The notes under the pieces were generated by a model that was not told the DNA's origin, ran no database searches, and worked only from the letters and a program-made list of their open reading frames with translations. The position numbers and the translations under genes were made by a program. A stretch of 64,000 nt of DNA from Furcasterigmium furcatum. Its lineage: Eukaryota; Ascomycota; Sordariomycetes; Glomerellales; Plectosphaerellaceae. Location: NCBI GenBank assembly GCA_001599815.1, contig BCIA01000004.1:2260047-2324046 (forward strand). Reading direction: 5' to 3'. Positions 23,623 to 34,931 of this stretch are shown one piece after another (the stretch's first letter is position 1; every line of letters begins with the position of its first letter).

Positions 23623-26516
23623 ATGGACGGACTTGCGAGCCAGCAGACGCAAGCCAGAGAGCGACGCGGCTCCCGCTCCTCCTCGACTCGCCCTCGCGCA
23701 CCCTCCAGAGCATCCACCAGCATGTCCAACTCGAGATCGGCAAACCAGAGCAGCGCCAACAGCTCGACGGCCCAGCTCGCTTCGACCCTTCCTGCACGAC
23801 CTTCCACCGTCGTCCACCATTCCCACAAACACCACCACGCTACCTGCAGGACGCCTACTACCCCGAGACCGCAGTCCACTGCCCCGAGAGAAGCTACAAA
23901 TAACGGCCCCCATTCGGTCATGTCCAGCTATCTCCAGGAGAGGCTGCAGCGGAGAAGAGAAGAAAGCGAGAGGAACGCCGCCGTGCGGTTGGTCCAGGAC
24001 ATGAGCACGCCCGTGGAGCCCGCCTCGCAGACGGCGCAGAGCTCTCCCATCAAGGGAATATCCACGGATGGCAAACGGCCGCAGTCGAGCGGCGGCAGCG
24101 AGCGCAGCGAGCCAACTAAGAAGAAGGGCATGGGCGTCAAGGAGATGGAAGCCGTATGTGTTGCTCCTGATCCTCCCGCAGGACTCTACTGACCCTGTCA
24201 TTGCAGACTGTCTCGACCCTGCACAAGCAGAATTTCGACCTCAAGCTCGAACTCTACCACCGCCGCGAACGACAAACCGCCCTCGAAGAGCGAGCCGACG
24301 CACTCGACTTCCAGAAGACGCAGCTGGAAGATGTGAATGATAAGCTGCTCGAAGAACTGGAGAAGAGAGACAAAGCCGTACAGGAGGCAGTGCAGATGAT
24401 CGTGCTGCTCGAGGCGCAGGTCGAGAAGCTGGTCAAGGAGCGGGAGATGGTGCGGCAGGTCGAGGCCACAGGGTTCAGTCGATTCGCCGAGCTCCAGGCC
24501 TCGCTGAACGCCCCGGCTCCCGCTGCCAAGATACCCGACCTCGCGCGGCTGGAGGAGGATGTCAAGGTGATCAATCGAATGCCCAGCTTTTTGTCCGAGA
24601 AGTCGGAGAGCACGGCAAACCTGCGGAGGGTCTACCTAGGAACGCAGGGCAGCCTGCTGAGCTTGCCAAAGGTCTCGGAGGTCCCCTCGACGACGGCGGA
24701 TTATTACGGCCATAACCGGTCTGTGAGCAAGGAACTGCGAAGCCCCAGCCTCAGCGACCTCAGCGAGAGCTCCTTCACCAGTGTCTACGGAGATAAGACT
24801 CCTCAGGACAACAGCCAGGCTGTCGCGGAGGGCTCTCCTGTGCAGGAGAGCCAGACGGTTGCGCCAGTCAACAGACGACGGACAAGCTCGAATGCCAGCG
24901 ATGCGGCGATGACACCGAGGACACGGATGCCCACGGCCTCGACGCGAAGCCATCGATCTGGGTCTTTCAGCCGGCAAAGCACGGGAACTTTCCAGTCGAT
25001 CAACGATGTGGTGGAACAAGGATCTCCGCTGCAACGACTGGAGAGGTCATACTCGTCGCACGGCGATTCGCCCAGTGCCGAGAAGTCATCGCGGGCGGCC
25101 AAGTCTCAGATCCAAAAGCAGTCGAGACAGGAGAAACGGGACGGGCTGAGGAGGGTGATGACGGACGGCCCCGGACGGCCTCACTACGACCATGTGCTGC
25201 CTCCAACGCCTGATACAATCTCGACCTCCACCCTGCGTCGGTTCAAGCCGTCCAACGAAACCCTGTCCCACCCACAGGCGAACACAGAGCGCAGCTATCT
25301 TGCTTTGTCCGAGGGCACCGCCTCTACAGCGGCAGGAGAGGAGAAGCCCGAGCCGATCCCCGAGCACAACGGCGGTGCCCCTGTCTCCATGCCTGCGCCC
25401 ACACCGGTTGCTGGCAACAAGGTCTTCACGGGCGGCAGTTACTTCGCGAACCGCACCCCCCTCGCCCCGCGTCCTCGGTCCGCCGACGAAACCACGGTGT
25501 CCCATAGGAAGGACAACCCGTGGGACTCGGACGACGACGACAACGCTTCCGTGCGCTCACTCGAGTCGAGCCTCGACATCTGGCTGCAGCAGGGGAAGGA
25601 GCCCAAGCGCGGGGGCGGACGGGGCTCGCCCGACATGTTCGGATTCCCGTCCACCGCTAACCGCTGGGAACCCAACGCCATGTACGGACAGGGCGCGTCT
25701 CTGGCGGCCGGAGGTGCGCCGCTTCACTGGCCCGACCCTCTCGACGACCTTCTCCCTATCCAGGAGGCGCTCTTCGGCGGATCCGGGCCGGCACCTCCCC
25801 CGCCTAACAGACGGTCGAGCCTCCATGCTCGCACGGGATCAACCTCGACGTCGACGCCGGTTGTGGTCAAGCACCCAGAGCCTGCCAACAGCAAGCTGCG
25901 TAGGGCGTTCAGTAGGGCGACAAGACGCAACAGCGACGAGTCGCGCATCCGGCCATCCGTCGAGCGAACACCGCAGGCCGGCGAGGCGAAGCAGACCACT
26001 CGCAGCCCATACCCGCCCCTCTCCCGCCCAGGGACGGTCACGCCTCGGAATCCTCGCAGGATTAACAGCTTGTGGCGCCGCTCGTTGGGCGGCAACGGAT
26101 CTGCGCCTTCGCCGACTCCCAACCCTGCGCCGCAGCAGGAACCTGCTCCCGAACGGGCCGCCGCCGTTAGCAACGCAGCGGCCAGATCGAACAGCATGGT
26201 CGGCACGCCGTCGTGGGTGCAGCGTGGAAAGTTCGCCGACGAGGACATGCGAGACCTCGGCGCCACGCCGCCTCCTATCCAGCGACAGCCGCGGCGCAGC
26301 AGCTTTGTTGACGGGGCCGACGGCGCATCGGTGTATGATTATGGTCCGCAAACACCCAGCACACCGGTTGCCCAGAACGCCATGTCGCCGGCGGGCGAGG
26401 GCACACAGCAGGGTGCTGGCGGGGCGAGCCTGGGCAACGGGACGCCGAACAGCTCGAGGAGGAAGTGGCTGCCGGGATTTGGCAGGACGAGCAGTCTTCG
26501 GAACCGCGCTGCTTGA
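23623..26516 (+). CDS. Cnn_1N (centrosomin motif 1) coiled-coil protein
   Basis: Two exons (23623-24153, 24207-26516; 53 bp intron) give 946 aa. The first ~170 residues are Ser/Arg/Thr-rich and disordered. Across the intron lies the centrosomin motif 1 (KEMEATVSTLHKQNFDLKL followed by ELYHRRERQ). A coiled coil of about 90 residues then follows (LEDVNDKLLEELEKRDK, VLLEAQVEKLVKEREM). In other eukaryotes this motif (Cnn, CDK5RAP2, S. pombe Mto1/Pcp1, A. nidulans ApsB) recruits the gamma-tubulin complex to spindle pole bodies, septa or other microtubule-organising centres. The remaining ~670 residues are low-complexity and basic, rich in SP/TP sites that could be phosphorylated by cell-cycle kinases. 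I cannot assign it to the ApsB/Mto1 or Pcp1 branch. An in-frame ATG at 23521 would add 34 residues. Confidence 0.85.
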
Positions 26517-26895
26517 GTGCGAGGAGAGACAGGGAAAGGCGAATTTGCGGGAACATAGATTGGAGCATGCCAGGTGTAACACTACACAATAAGCATTCAT
26601 AGCAGGACGAGAGGCCATCAGTGCTCCAAATAGAATATCTGCCAGACAGAAGCGGTTATGAAACTTACTGATGCGCTGAAGAGGCTCTCGTGATTCTGAC
26701 GAGGATGTCGTAGTCTGCCAAGGCCGGGAGGCTGTTAGTGCCACCACAATAGTGGGGGGCGACTTCTGAGATCTCAGATGAGTTTCTTCAGGACGCAAAC
26801 CTCGACGGCCAAGGCCCAAACCCTCTCATACGCTCCCCCTCCATTCTCTATCAACTGCAACGGACTCACAACAGGATTTTTGTTCAGCCGTTAGC
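26517..26895. other. Short intergenic
   Basis: 3' region of the Cnn_1N gene and promoter of the membrane-protein gene at 26896; no gene seen. Confidence 0.5.
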
Positions 26896-28026
26896 ATGTC
26901 TACCCAACGCAAGACGGCCCCGGTGGCGGATAAGCCGCCGCCGTCAGCCTCATCGCCAGCTCACGCCTCATCGTCAACCTCACCGCGATCAGCTCAACAG
27001 CACATCAGATCCCCAGCGTCCTCGTTCGACTCAATACCCCCTCACGCCCATAGCTCCATCTCCGAAATCACCACGCTCCTGTCAACCCTCCCCCGGCCAC
27101 TCACAGACCAACTCGACTTCCTCACCGACATCTTCGCCTCCGACCAGACCTCCCCGGTCCTCAACCGCCTCACAACCACCCCCCTCGGCCCCCTCTGGTC
27201 CTCCACCAAAGCCTCCCTCTTCGCATCCGGCCCGGCCCTCGCCCTAGTCTACCTCCTCATCGCCATCCTCACAAACCACGTCCGCCGCATCCTCACCCCC
27301 TGGCTGGGCCTCCCTTCCTACACCTCCCCCCTCGCCGACCTCAAGCTCGCCATCAGCAGCCCCCAGGTCTTCCTCGCCTCCGCCCTCTCCCTCTCCTGGC
27401 GGCACTCCGCCCTCCTCGTCGTCCAGAAACTCGCCGTCGACGCCCTCGGCGCCCTCGCCTCCGCCGTCCTCGCCCGCCACATCAGGGAGCAGGCCACGCC
27501 GCCCCAGCACCCCGACGCGCCGCACAGGCGCAGGAACCTTTCGCCCTTCGCCGTCGACGTCGCGCGAATTCTGGCGGTTGTGTACCTCCTCACGGCCGCG
27601 GAGTACATACACGCCCGGACGTGCTACTGCCTCGCCGTGCTCGTGGCGTACGTCAAGCTGCTCGTCCCGCTGCCGAAGACCGTGTGGGCCGTCGGCGGCG
27701 GGGGCACGGCCGAGCACCACGAGGCGCTGAGGGAGGCCATGCGCGGGGCGGTGCTGGCGGCGCGGGCGGCGCACGCGTGGGGAGTTGTGTATTACCTGCG
27801 GTATGCGGTCGGGCCGATGCTCGTCGGGGCTGCGAGGGGGGTTGGGAGGGGGAGGGGAGGGTTGGCTGTTGTTGTGGGCGTGACGGGATGGGCGACTTAT
27901 GTGCTCACGCGGTGGTCGAACAAGTACTACATTGTGCTGGAGATGTGGGCGATGGTGCTGGTGATGGGGTGGAGTGTTGTCGCGGTGGGCGTTGTGGTGA
28001 GGGAGGTGTTGAGGACGAGGTCGTGA
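26896..28026 (+). CDS. Uncharacterised multi-pass membrane protein
   Basis: Single exon, 376 aa. A Ser/Pro/Ala-rich N-terminal tail (~55 residues) leads to a short helical segment (ISEITTLLSTLPRPLTDQL, DFLTDIFASD). About five or six hydrophobic helices then follow, among them ALALVYLLIAILTN, VFLASALSLSW, ILAVVYLLTAAEYI, CYCLAVLVAYVKLLVPL and a pair at the C-terminus ending in GWSVVAVGVVVREVL. No catalytic motif, signal peptide or transporter signature is visible, and I do not recognise the family. The intact long frame, strong codon bias and consistent hydrophobic pattern make it a real gene. The location is some cellular membrane. Confidence 0.75.
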   Translation: MSTQRKTAPVADKPPPSASSPAHASSSTSPRSAQQHIRSPASSFDSIPPHAHSSISEITTLLSTLPRPLTDQLDFLTDIFASDQTSPVLNRLTTTPLGPLWSSTKASLFASGPALALVYLLIAILTNHVRRILTPWLGLPSYTSPLADLKLAISSPQVFLASALSLSWRHSALLVVQKLAVDALGALASAVLARHIREQATPPQHPDAPHRRRNLSPFAVDVARILAVVYLLTAAEYIHARTCYCLAVLVAYVKLLVPLPKTVWAVGGGGTAEHHEALREAMRGAVLAARAAHAWGVVYYLRYAVGPMLVGAARGVGRGRGGLAVVVGVTGWATYVLTRWSNKYYIVLEMWAMVLVMGWSVVAVGVVVREVLRTRS

Positions 28027-29157
28027 TGGACTGAGGCAGGGTTAGCTATCATGATATGGAGGCTGGGACGCCGGGGTCTGGCAGGCTTGTGGTGCTAATC
28101 TTGGCTTCGAGGGTGTCGATGCTGGCTGGATATCTCATGGTATCTGGGAGACCTCAACTGAGTGTCTGAGTCGTGGTACAACGTGTCACCGCGGGTCTAG
28201 AGCTGAGAGGACTATCACACATCGATACCATGACGTCGGGCCTCCTTTGTGCCATGACCTTGCTGAACTTGGCTGAGCGGCAGCAGAGTGTCGAAGCCGC
28301 CTGGATGTTCAGGATATCAGAGCAGCAGCAAGCCCTTCTCATCCACGAACGCGTGGATAGCGGCGCATGCCATTTACATCAGGCCTCGATTCGGTATCAA
28401 GAGACGCTTCAAGACATTGATTGGCGGTGTCTGTGATCGCTCCAGGGACGAAAACGTTGATCATCGGATAACCTCCGGATCCGTGGGAATGCCCAGGGAC
28501 GGTCTGGTACATCCTCCTGAGCCTGCGAGTCCTGAGAGACTTCTGACGACTACCTTGCACCTCGGTAGATCTGAAATAGAACCCGACTTGCGATGGACAC
28601 TTATTACAACTGGAAGATGCGCGCGTTTATAGCAGCCCAGGGGAAGCTGCCAACTGACATCTGTGACATGCATTCCATGATCCCCTAGACAGGTTGACCA
28701 GAGACTGCCCAACCCACGTGCGCCTGTCCATCAGTCTCGATGGGGCGATTCTGAATTGGTGTTGCGTGCCAAGCTCACTATCGCTTGCGTCCCTCGGGTG
28801 CCAAGCAGCGTCCTTATCCTTGCTCGTTTGGGAGCAATCCGCGCCTGCGGCACAGCAGCCAGGCAGCCGAATTCTCACGATCAGGATAGGTCAATGCACA
28901 ATTGCCATCCATCCCAGCGCAAGCGGATACGGGGAACAATAAGCCCAGCGCCCAGCTCCCACCCAAATGCTTAACATCTAAATCGAGCTTGGCCAGCATC
29001 AACGCAGGAGGGACAGCACGCGAGGGGGTCGGCCGCCGCAGACTGCAGCCCGGCCAGTTGAAATACTCTTCCTCCTCTAGGCAGCAGAATTACAAGCTTC
29101 CCACGATCGCCCAAGCCTTGGTCTGTTTTGAGGCCCGGAAGCCGCAGAACTACTAAA
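28027..29157. other. Intergenic, no gene recognised
   Basis: Short frames on both strands without domains. The end of this stretch is the leader of the tetraspan gene at 29158. Confidence 0.5.
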
Positions 29158-30138
29158 ATGGCGCTGAAGTCGTCGTCGGTGTCACCAGGCGGCGCGTCGT
29201 CATCGTCATCCCCAGACAAGCATCGCCCGCACACACGATCAGACCCCCATCTCATGGAGAAGAGCCTCGGAAACTGTGAGCAACTCAGAATCGCGCCCTC
29301 GAACGGAATGTCGCCGCCCTCTCAGCGCTCCCTCACGCCCGTCGCCAGCCTCGCCGAGCCCGAGCCCCAGGCCGGGGCCGCGATGGCTTCGTCGCCCAGG
29401 GCCAGATTCACTCGCGAGCAGTGGTACAACATCAAGCTCGGCCTCCGCGTCGCGGACATTGTGAACGGCGTGATTCTCATGGCCCTAGCCGCGGCCCTGG
29501 AGTCCATGCTCGCCGTCGGAATCATCGTCGCCACCGTCGCCCCTGCTGTGAGTGCCCCCGTCACCGCCTCGGCTGAGCGACACCCGCCACAGATGCTGAC
29601 AAGACGTGCGTCGACAGGCCGGTTCCGGGATCCTGTGGAACGTCGCCGAGATCGTCACCCTGCTCGTGACCAAGGGCGAGAAGGGCATCGTCTCCGGCGC
29701 CCACGTCGCCCTCCACCTCATGATCGTCCTGGCCTGGGTCGCCTGCATCCCCCTTCTCTTGTTGACGGGTCTCGTGGTCCTCCCCGGAGCATATAGCTAC
29801 AGCTATGCTATTAGATATCACAACGCATACGACTCCTACTACGAGGGATATGATGTCATTTCGACCGGCGGCGCAAACATTGCGTTGCTCCTGTTCATCG
29901 CCTTGAACATGTGAGTGGTTTTTCCGGTGCTCGCGCGCGCGCCCGTCGCGTACGCTTCGACGACATGTCGCTAATCGCTCTCAGGATCATCCAAGTCACG
30001 CTCTTCGTCATCTCCTGCCGCGACGAGCACCTCCGTAGACGTGAGGTGCACGCGACGCGCGCACTCGCCGCGCAGGTGGTCGCCGAGCAGGCGGCTGCTG
30101 CTCCCGCTCGCAAGGGGTCGTTTGAGGAATATCCTTAG
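29158..30138 (+). CDS. Uncharacterised four-helix membrane protein
   Basis: Three exons (29158-29547, 29618-29910, 29985-30138; introns 70 and 74 bp, both GTGAGT donors) give 278 aa. After an ~85-residue polar, Ser/Pro-rich N-terminus comes the motif RFTREQWYNIKLGLRVADI. Four hydrophobic stretches follow: GVILMALAAALESML; VGIIVATVAPA continuing across intron 1 into WNVAEIVTLLV; LMIVLAWVACIPLLLLTGL; and IALLLFIALNMIIQVTLFVI, which spans intron 2. The loop before the last helix is Tyr-rich (SYSYAIRYHNAYDSYYEGY). The C-tail is charged. The four-helix plan with cytosolic tails resembles MARVEL-like fungal membrane proteins, but I cannot confirm that family. Frame is kept through both introns. Confidence 0.8.
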
Positions 30139-30772
30139 GAGCAGCGACCGGGACGTTCTGAGGGAAGCCTCGTGTATACGACTGCGAGGATTTTGGACGG
30201 AGGATTGTGACTTGATGACGTTGGCCAGGCAGTGTTGCAAATTCCGCTGCGTCGTTGTGGTTCGACTGAGGAGCTGGACAGCGTCGTGTTCATCGTGAGA
30301 CAGAGACAATGAAATAAATTACAAAAACACTCGAAAATGAATAAAATGACCAAAAAAAGACCTCCAAAGGGGGGACCAAACGGCGATGCTCTTTGTGCCA
30401 CTGGCTTGATGGGGAGATGATTGATGATGTTGATGGAGACGAGATGTTCCAAACTGAACCTCCACTGGCCGAGGGAGGAGTCAGGTTAGAGCTCAGGGGT
30501 CCAATCGCTGACTCACACGCCAAAAGCCGCCGCCAACGTCACCGTCCCACTGCAGCCCAGCTTGAGCCTGGACCACTGGCACTGGATGGATCCAGGTCAG
30601 ACACGCGTCCAAGCTCCGCCAGACCTGCATCCAACATCCATAATCCATAATCACCACCTCCAACTCTCCAAACCCGAGCCATTGACTCTTGTCAGCGAAC
30701 AACAGCCCCCGACAAATCTCGACCTACCTCCAGATCCGATATCCCCTCCCGAACACGCCACCACAAGCCGCA
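30139..30772. other. Intergenic, promoter of methyltransferase gene
   Basis: No gene seen. An A-rich stretch around 30300-30360 on the plus strand probably belongs to the 3' end of the preceding gene. Confidence 0.45.
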
Positions 30773-31714
30773 ATGGCACCCCCGGCAGCAGCCGCCGGCT
30801 CGCCCGGAGCGCCCATCATCAACGACAACCCCGCGATCCAAGACTATTACTACTCCCTCGAGTCTCGCCTCGGCTACCGCCTCGTCCTCGGAGGCACCCG
30901 CCACTATGCATACTGGGACAAGGACACATACTTCCCCTTCCCGCTCGGCCCTGCCCTCCGGCGCATGGAGGCCAAGCTCCTCGCGGCCCTCGACCTACCC
31001 CGCGGCGCCCAGGTCCTCGACGCCGGCTGCGGCGTAGGCCACGTCGCGCTGTACATGGCCGAGCAGGGCGGCCTGCGGGTCAAGGCCATCGACATTGTCG
31101 AGCACCACGTCACAAAGGCGCAGCGCAACATTCGCAGGGCGGAGGGCAAGGCGCGCCTCACGCCAGGGCAGGTCACGGCCGAGAGGATGGACTACCACCA
31201 CCTCGAATCGATCGCGGACGGGTCAATGGACGGCGTGTACACGATGGAGACGCTGGTGCACGCCACGGACCCCGAGGCCGTGGTGCAGGGCTTCAAGCGC
31301 ATCCTCAAGCCGGGCGGGCACATTGCGCACTTCGAGTACGACCACGACCTCGACGAGGCCGCCTCCGCCAAGGGCTGGATGGCCAGCGACATGCGCAAGG
31401 TCAACGAGTTCGCGGCGATGCCGACGTACCAGAAGTCCCGGCCGGGATACTTCAGGCAGCTGCTCGAGGAGGCCGGGTTCGAGGACATCGTCGTCCGGGA
31501 CTACTCGACGAACGTGCGGCCCATGCTGCGGCTGTTCTACTACCTCGCCATCGTGCCGTACTTTGTCATTAAGCTGCTCGGGCTGGAGAGGCACTTCGCC
31601 AACACCATCGCCGGCGTCCTGGGATACGCTGCCGGCGACGACGGGCACTGCCACTACCTGGCCATCAGTGCCCGGAAACCGGGGCCTGAGCTGGATCGGC
31701 CGAAGGACAAGTGA
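30773..31714 (+). CDS. Erg6-like SAM-dependent methyltransferase
   Basis: Single exon, 313 aa from the ATG at 30773; an in-frame ATG at 30689 would add 28 residues without conserved content. The N-terminal part (QDYYYSLESRLGYRLVLGG and TRHYAYW) matches the lead-in of sterol/tocopherol-type C-methyltransferases. Motif I, LDAGCGVGHVALYMA, begins at about residue 82. It is followed by the acidic post-I strand VKAIDIVEHHVTKAQ, the substrate block YTMETLVHATDPEAVVQGF and motif III RILKPGGHIAHFEYD. The C-terminal part has a membrane-seeking segment (LRLFYYLAIVPYFVIKLLG), suggesting a lipophilic substrate. It is shorter than Erg6 (~380 aa) and lacks several sterol-binding blocks, so it is probably a small-molecule or secondary-metabolite C/N-methyltransferase rather than the ergosterol enzyme. 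Confidence 0.88.
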   Translation: MAPPAAAAGSPGAPIINDNPAIQDYYYSLESRLGYRLVLGGTRHYAYWDKDTYFPFPLGPALRRMEAKLLAALDLPRGAQVLDAGCGVGHVALYMAEQGGLRVKAIDIVEHHVTKAQRNIRRAEGKARLTPGQVTAERMDYHHLESIADGSMDGVYTMETLVHATDPEAVVQGFKRILKPGGHIAHFEYDHDLDEAASAKGWMASDMRKVNEFAAMPTYQKSRPGYFRQLLEEAGFEDIVVRDYSTNVRPMLRLFYYLAIVPYFVIKLLGLERHFANTIAGVLGYAAGDDGHCHYLAISARKPGPELDRPKDK

Positions 31715-32132
31715 CGACTGTATGAGTAGAAGATCTTAGACAGCCAGCCTGCGACTTGATACCCTTTGATGCACGGCTCTGGTGACGCGAATGCCCTGGC
31801 TAACAGCGGTACTACTGGGAGTGTCGCCTGCCGTTTGAGTCTCGTAGTAGAACCCAGTAGTAAGTTCAACTGGAAAATAGCGGACGGGGGAAATTCCAGG
31901 CAGGAACGACTCTTCTTGCAAGATTGGCCCTCGCTGGCACCTTCTTGCAAAGAACAAAGACTCGGTCACTCTCTTAACTGCTACCTCGACGTCCCTCAAT
32001 CTGGTCCCCGTCGCGTTACTCCCGCCTCGCCATTGAAGACCTGGAGCTACTTCGAACCTCACCACAATCCTCCCCTTCCCAATCACAATATCGGCGAAAG
32101 ACCAACCTCTTCTTCTACATGGAAAGTCAGCC
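31715..32132. other. Short intergenic
   Basis: 3' region of the methyltransferase and upstream region of the zinc-knuckle-like gene; nothing else seen. Confidence 0.45.
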
Positions 32133-32777
32133 ATGGCGAGACCAGACCACCCTTTCACACAATTACCGCGGTACCACACTCGGTCATCGCGATTAGACAC
32201 CGACGGTGGCCTCCACCTCCCGTTCCGCGGCCGGTGCACCATCTGCCTCGGATTCAACCATCAACGGGATGAGTGCTTCCTCAAGGAGATCCAGGACGAC
32301 CTGCGAACTCACGCATCCTCCCAGGACACGGTCCTGTCTACCACACAACCCTTGAGGCCTCACTCGGCCTATTTACCCTTCACATACGTCAAGTCGGCCG
32401 CTGAGCCTGCGCCCCCGCCTGCCACGGATGACACGACCTACCAGCGGCTCAAGAAGATCCAGACCCGGCGCCACGTCAAGCTCTGCAAGGGCAGGTGCGC
32501 AAAGTACGGCCACGATGAGGGCCAGTGTGGCACGGTCAGCTTCGAGGACTTTGAGAGGGTTCACGTCCTCGAGCTGGAGAGAGGAGCCGCGAGGATCAGG
32601 AAGATGCAGCAGCGCAAGAACCAGCCGAGTCAACGCCGGGCCTTGAACTGGAAGCCGCGGAGGTCACGGGGACAGGGAACCTATTTCTTCGCACGGGGAG
32701 GCTTCCGTGCTCTCACCAGGGAGGTGAAACTCCGTTGTGGGCAGAACAGCCCCTGCGCGGGACGGGAGAGGGAGTAA
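32133..32777 (+). CDS. Hypothetical protein with two CCHC zinc-knuckle-like motifs
   Basis: Single exon, 214 aa. The N-terminal half carries CTICLGFNHQRDEC, which is exactly C-x2-C-x4-H-x4-C, the CCHC zinc-knuckle spacing. About 85 residues later, CKGRCAKYGHDEGQC gives C-x3-C-x4-H-x4-C. The second knuckle is followed by a helical segment rich in Glu and Arg (FEDFERVHVLELERGAARI) and a very basic C-terminus (RRALNWKPRRSRGQG). CCHC knuckles usually bind single-stranded RNA or DNA, and the basic tail would fit that, but the family is not one I recognise. No protease, reverse transcriptase or flanking repeat is seen, so a retroelement gag is unlikely. Expression is unproven. Confidence 0.6.
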   Translation: MARPDHPFTQLPRYHTRSSRLDTDGGLHLPFRGRCTICLGFNHQRDECFLKEIQDDLRTHASSQDTVLSTTQPLRPHSAYLPFTYVKSAAEPAPPPATDDTTYQRLKKIQTRRHVKLCKGRCAKYGHDEGQCGTVSFEDFERVHVLELERGAARIRKMQQRKNQPSQRRALNWKPRRSRGQGTYFFARGGFRALTREVKLRCGQNSPCAGRERE

Positions 32778-33192
32778 AAAGGGATCGTGAGAGTCTCGGC
32801 GAACAGGGGATATGACTTTAGGGTCTTGGGGAGGCGCATGGGCTTACGATACTTTTGAAATTCTGGGCGACTCTTTTTGGCGATTTATCTGTTCATCAAC
32901 TTATCTTGAGTATGAACTGTGGCGATTTATCCATCCATGCTCGATATTGGGGACGGGTCGACATGGACTCTGTCTTGGGGAAACGAAGCAGATGTCACAA
33001 ATTCATGCCATGCTTCATTATCGTAACGCAACACCTCGTTCCGCCCACTTCAAGGCCGACCTAAGATGACAATAGCAAATTCTGAAGGGCAAGGGCTGCA
33101 TCCAACATCAGTGCTCTTCGCTCGCGCGGACCAGCCTCGCCAATCCCTCCTCCTCTCACCCCGCACCGCACTCAACACCGTGGGCAGTGACA
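32778..33192. other. Intergenic between convergent genes
   Basis: No gene seen. The 11-mer GGCGATTTATC occurs twice (about 32879 and 32922), too short to mean much. Confidence 0.45.
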
Positions 33193-34000
33193 CTACATCT
33201 GCCACACGGGGTTATTAGGATTAGGCTCTTCTCGCTGCAGGTACAGGTGAAACAGCTCCTCGAGTCTAGCATAGCCCCTGCTTTGGACAATTTCCATAGG
33301 CGTCCGGTCGTTCCTGTCCCTCTTGTTGATCGATGGCCATGCTCCGCCTTCTAGCAGCCACACGACAATATCGTGTCTGTTCTCACCTGCCGCCGTATGA
33401 AGCGGGGTTTGATCCCTGCGGTTTCCCTCATTCACCGACGCGCCAGCAGCGAGGAGCGCCTTCGCGGTGTCAAAATGCCCGTGGTACAGAGCAGTGCGCA
33501 GTGGCGTCTCTCCGTCGGGTCCGGTGCCCGCCGGGGTGACGCTGTATCTCTTGAAGGTCCTAACGAGAGCTTCAACACCAGTACCAGCTATCATGAGCGA
33601 TGGGGTCAGCCCCTCGCGGTTCTTGTGGCACAGGATGAACCCTATGGAAACCCTTGTCTTGGGACCCTCGACCTCGTCGAGGACTCTTTCAATGAAAGCT
33701 GGCACCATGTTAGCCATTTTCTTTTGGCATCACCTGTTTATGGGGATGCGCTTAGAACTTACCGACTGTTGGCCTTGTGCAGAATGGGATCATGTGCTGT
33801 ATGAAGTTGTTACCCCCTCGATCCACGGCCGAACGCATGACCTTGCCGATTTTGCACCCCAGCTGTGTCGCGAGCTGCCTGCAGACGCGTAGGAAATCCT
33901 GGACATTCCGGTCTTCTGCGTGCTGGAACAGGGTTGCGACTGCTTGAGGGTGGATGGTCACCGGCAGAGGCGTTTCACTCCAGTTGATCACCGGCGGCAT
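33193..34000 (-). CDS. Small ankyrin-repeat protein
   Basis: Two exons (34000-33763 and 33698-33193) flank a 64 bp intron with donor GTAAGT and acceptor CCAG, and a perfect CTAAC branch site ten bases before the acceptor. They give 247 aa. The shorter AGs nearer the donor break the frame. The apparent Met starting MANMVPAF lies in the intron, so it is not the true start. The first ~110 residues (ATLFQHAEDRNVQDFLRVC and onward) are helical and unassigned. From about residue 140 there are two to three ankyrin repeats: DGETPLRTALYHGHFDTAK, DQTPLHTAAGENRHDIVVW and DRTPMEIVQSRGYARLEEL. The protein should act through protein-protein contacts; no effector domain is fused. Stand-alone ankyrin proteins of this size are common and mostly unstudied in fungi. 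Confidence 0.78.
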
Positions 34001-34931
34001 TATGTGAAACTTAGGTTGCTAGATCTGTCGTGATGGGGCGTTTTCAATGTAGTCCGGTGACAGTCTTAGGACTCTGAGCGAAGTATTGAACAGATTGAAC
34101 GTCAGATCGTTTGATGTTTGGTTCTCAGAACCTCTCTGATCTGAATATACTGTACGAATTATATACATGATCGCAGTCTTGCAGCTCCCCGGACACGAAG
34201 CATTCCATCCTTCAATGGAAGAACAATGATCTTGGACCTGATGCAAATCAGTGACTTTGGGTTGAATGACATGCAAGTGGTGGTGAACATCGACAAAGGC
34301 CGTGTTTGGCATGCAAAGCACTTCGTTCCCAGAGGCTTCAAACAGACAAGGGCATTGTTCAATTCGCTCGACTAAATAGGTTGACATGAATGGCACCTCA
34401 AAGAAATGTACCATTAAGGATTTCAATCACATTGTGTAAAAACATTGTCTTCATTCGAGTCGCGCTCAGAAATCGAGCACACGGACAGTCAAGTCCAATG
34501 CCCATGATGATTCGTGTCTCGTCGCAAAGATCAAGACTGTCAGTAGAATGACACTGTTTTTGAGTCCATAGGTGTCAGCTAATTTCCTATGATTTCTCCT
34601 GATCATTGATATCGGAGAGTATCGTCAGCTTCAACCTCCTTCATTCGATCTAGGTTGAACATGAATTTTCTTGATGGGCGCCATCAAGAGTAAGTACTCT
34701 GAATAAATGTGTTTTTCAATTTGTAGTTTTCTTCACCTGCAAGAAGGTGACGGGGTCCGTGGCCAAGGGTCCTCGGAGTAAGCGCCAGTTCGCCGCCTTG
34801 TGAGCAGCCTGGTTGCCTGAAACCACCACCAAGCTGGAGCCTGGACGCTACGTCCATCTCTCGACATCCATCGACCAAGACGGTGAACTGTCATGTTGAA
34901 ATAGAGACAGAGCCGAAGGTACCAGTGCATC
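34001..34931. other. Intergenic, relatively AT-rich
   Basis: No gene recognised. This stretch between the divergent ankyrin and F-box-like genes is more A/T-rich than its flanks, especially 34020-34720. Confidence 0.45.

Noticed and set aside
25192..26592. 466-codon open frame overlapping the Cnn_1N gene
   Set aside because: Alternative frame of a GC-rich, low-complexity coding exon; composition (Arg/Ser/Pro) is that of a shadow frame.
32133..32777. Reading the zinc-knuckle protein as a retrotransposon gag
   Set aside because: No protease, reverse transcriptase, integrase or flanking repeats found on either side.
34020..34720. AT-rich stretch as a RIP-mutated transposon relic
   Set aside because: The bias is mild and I see no transposase or reverse-transcriptase remnants or repeat ends; a dinucleotide RIP index would be needed.
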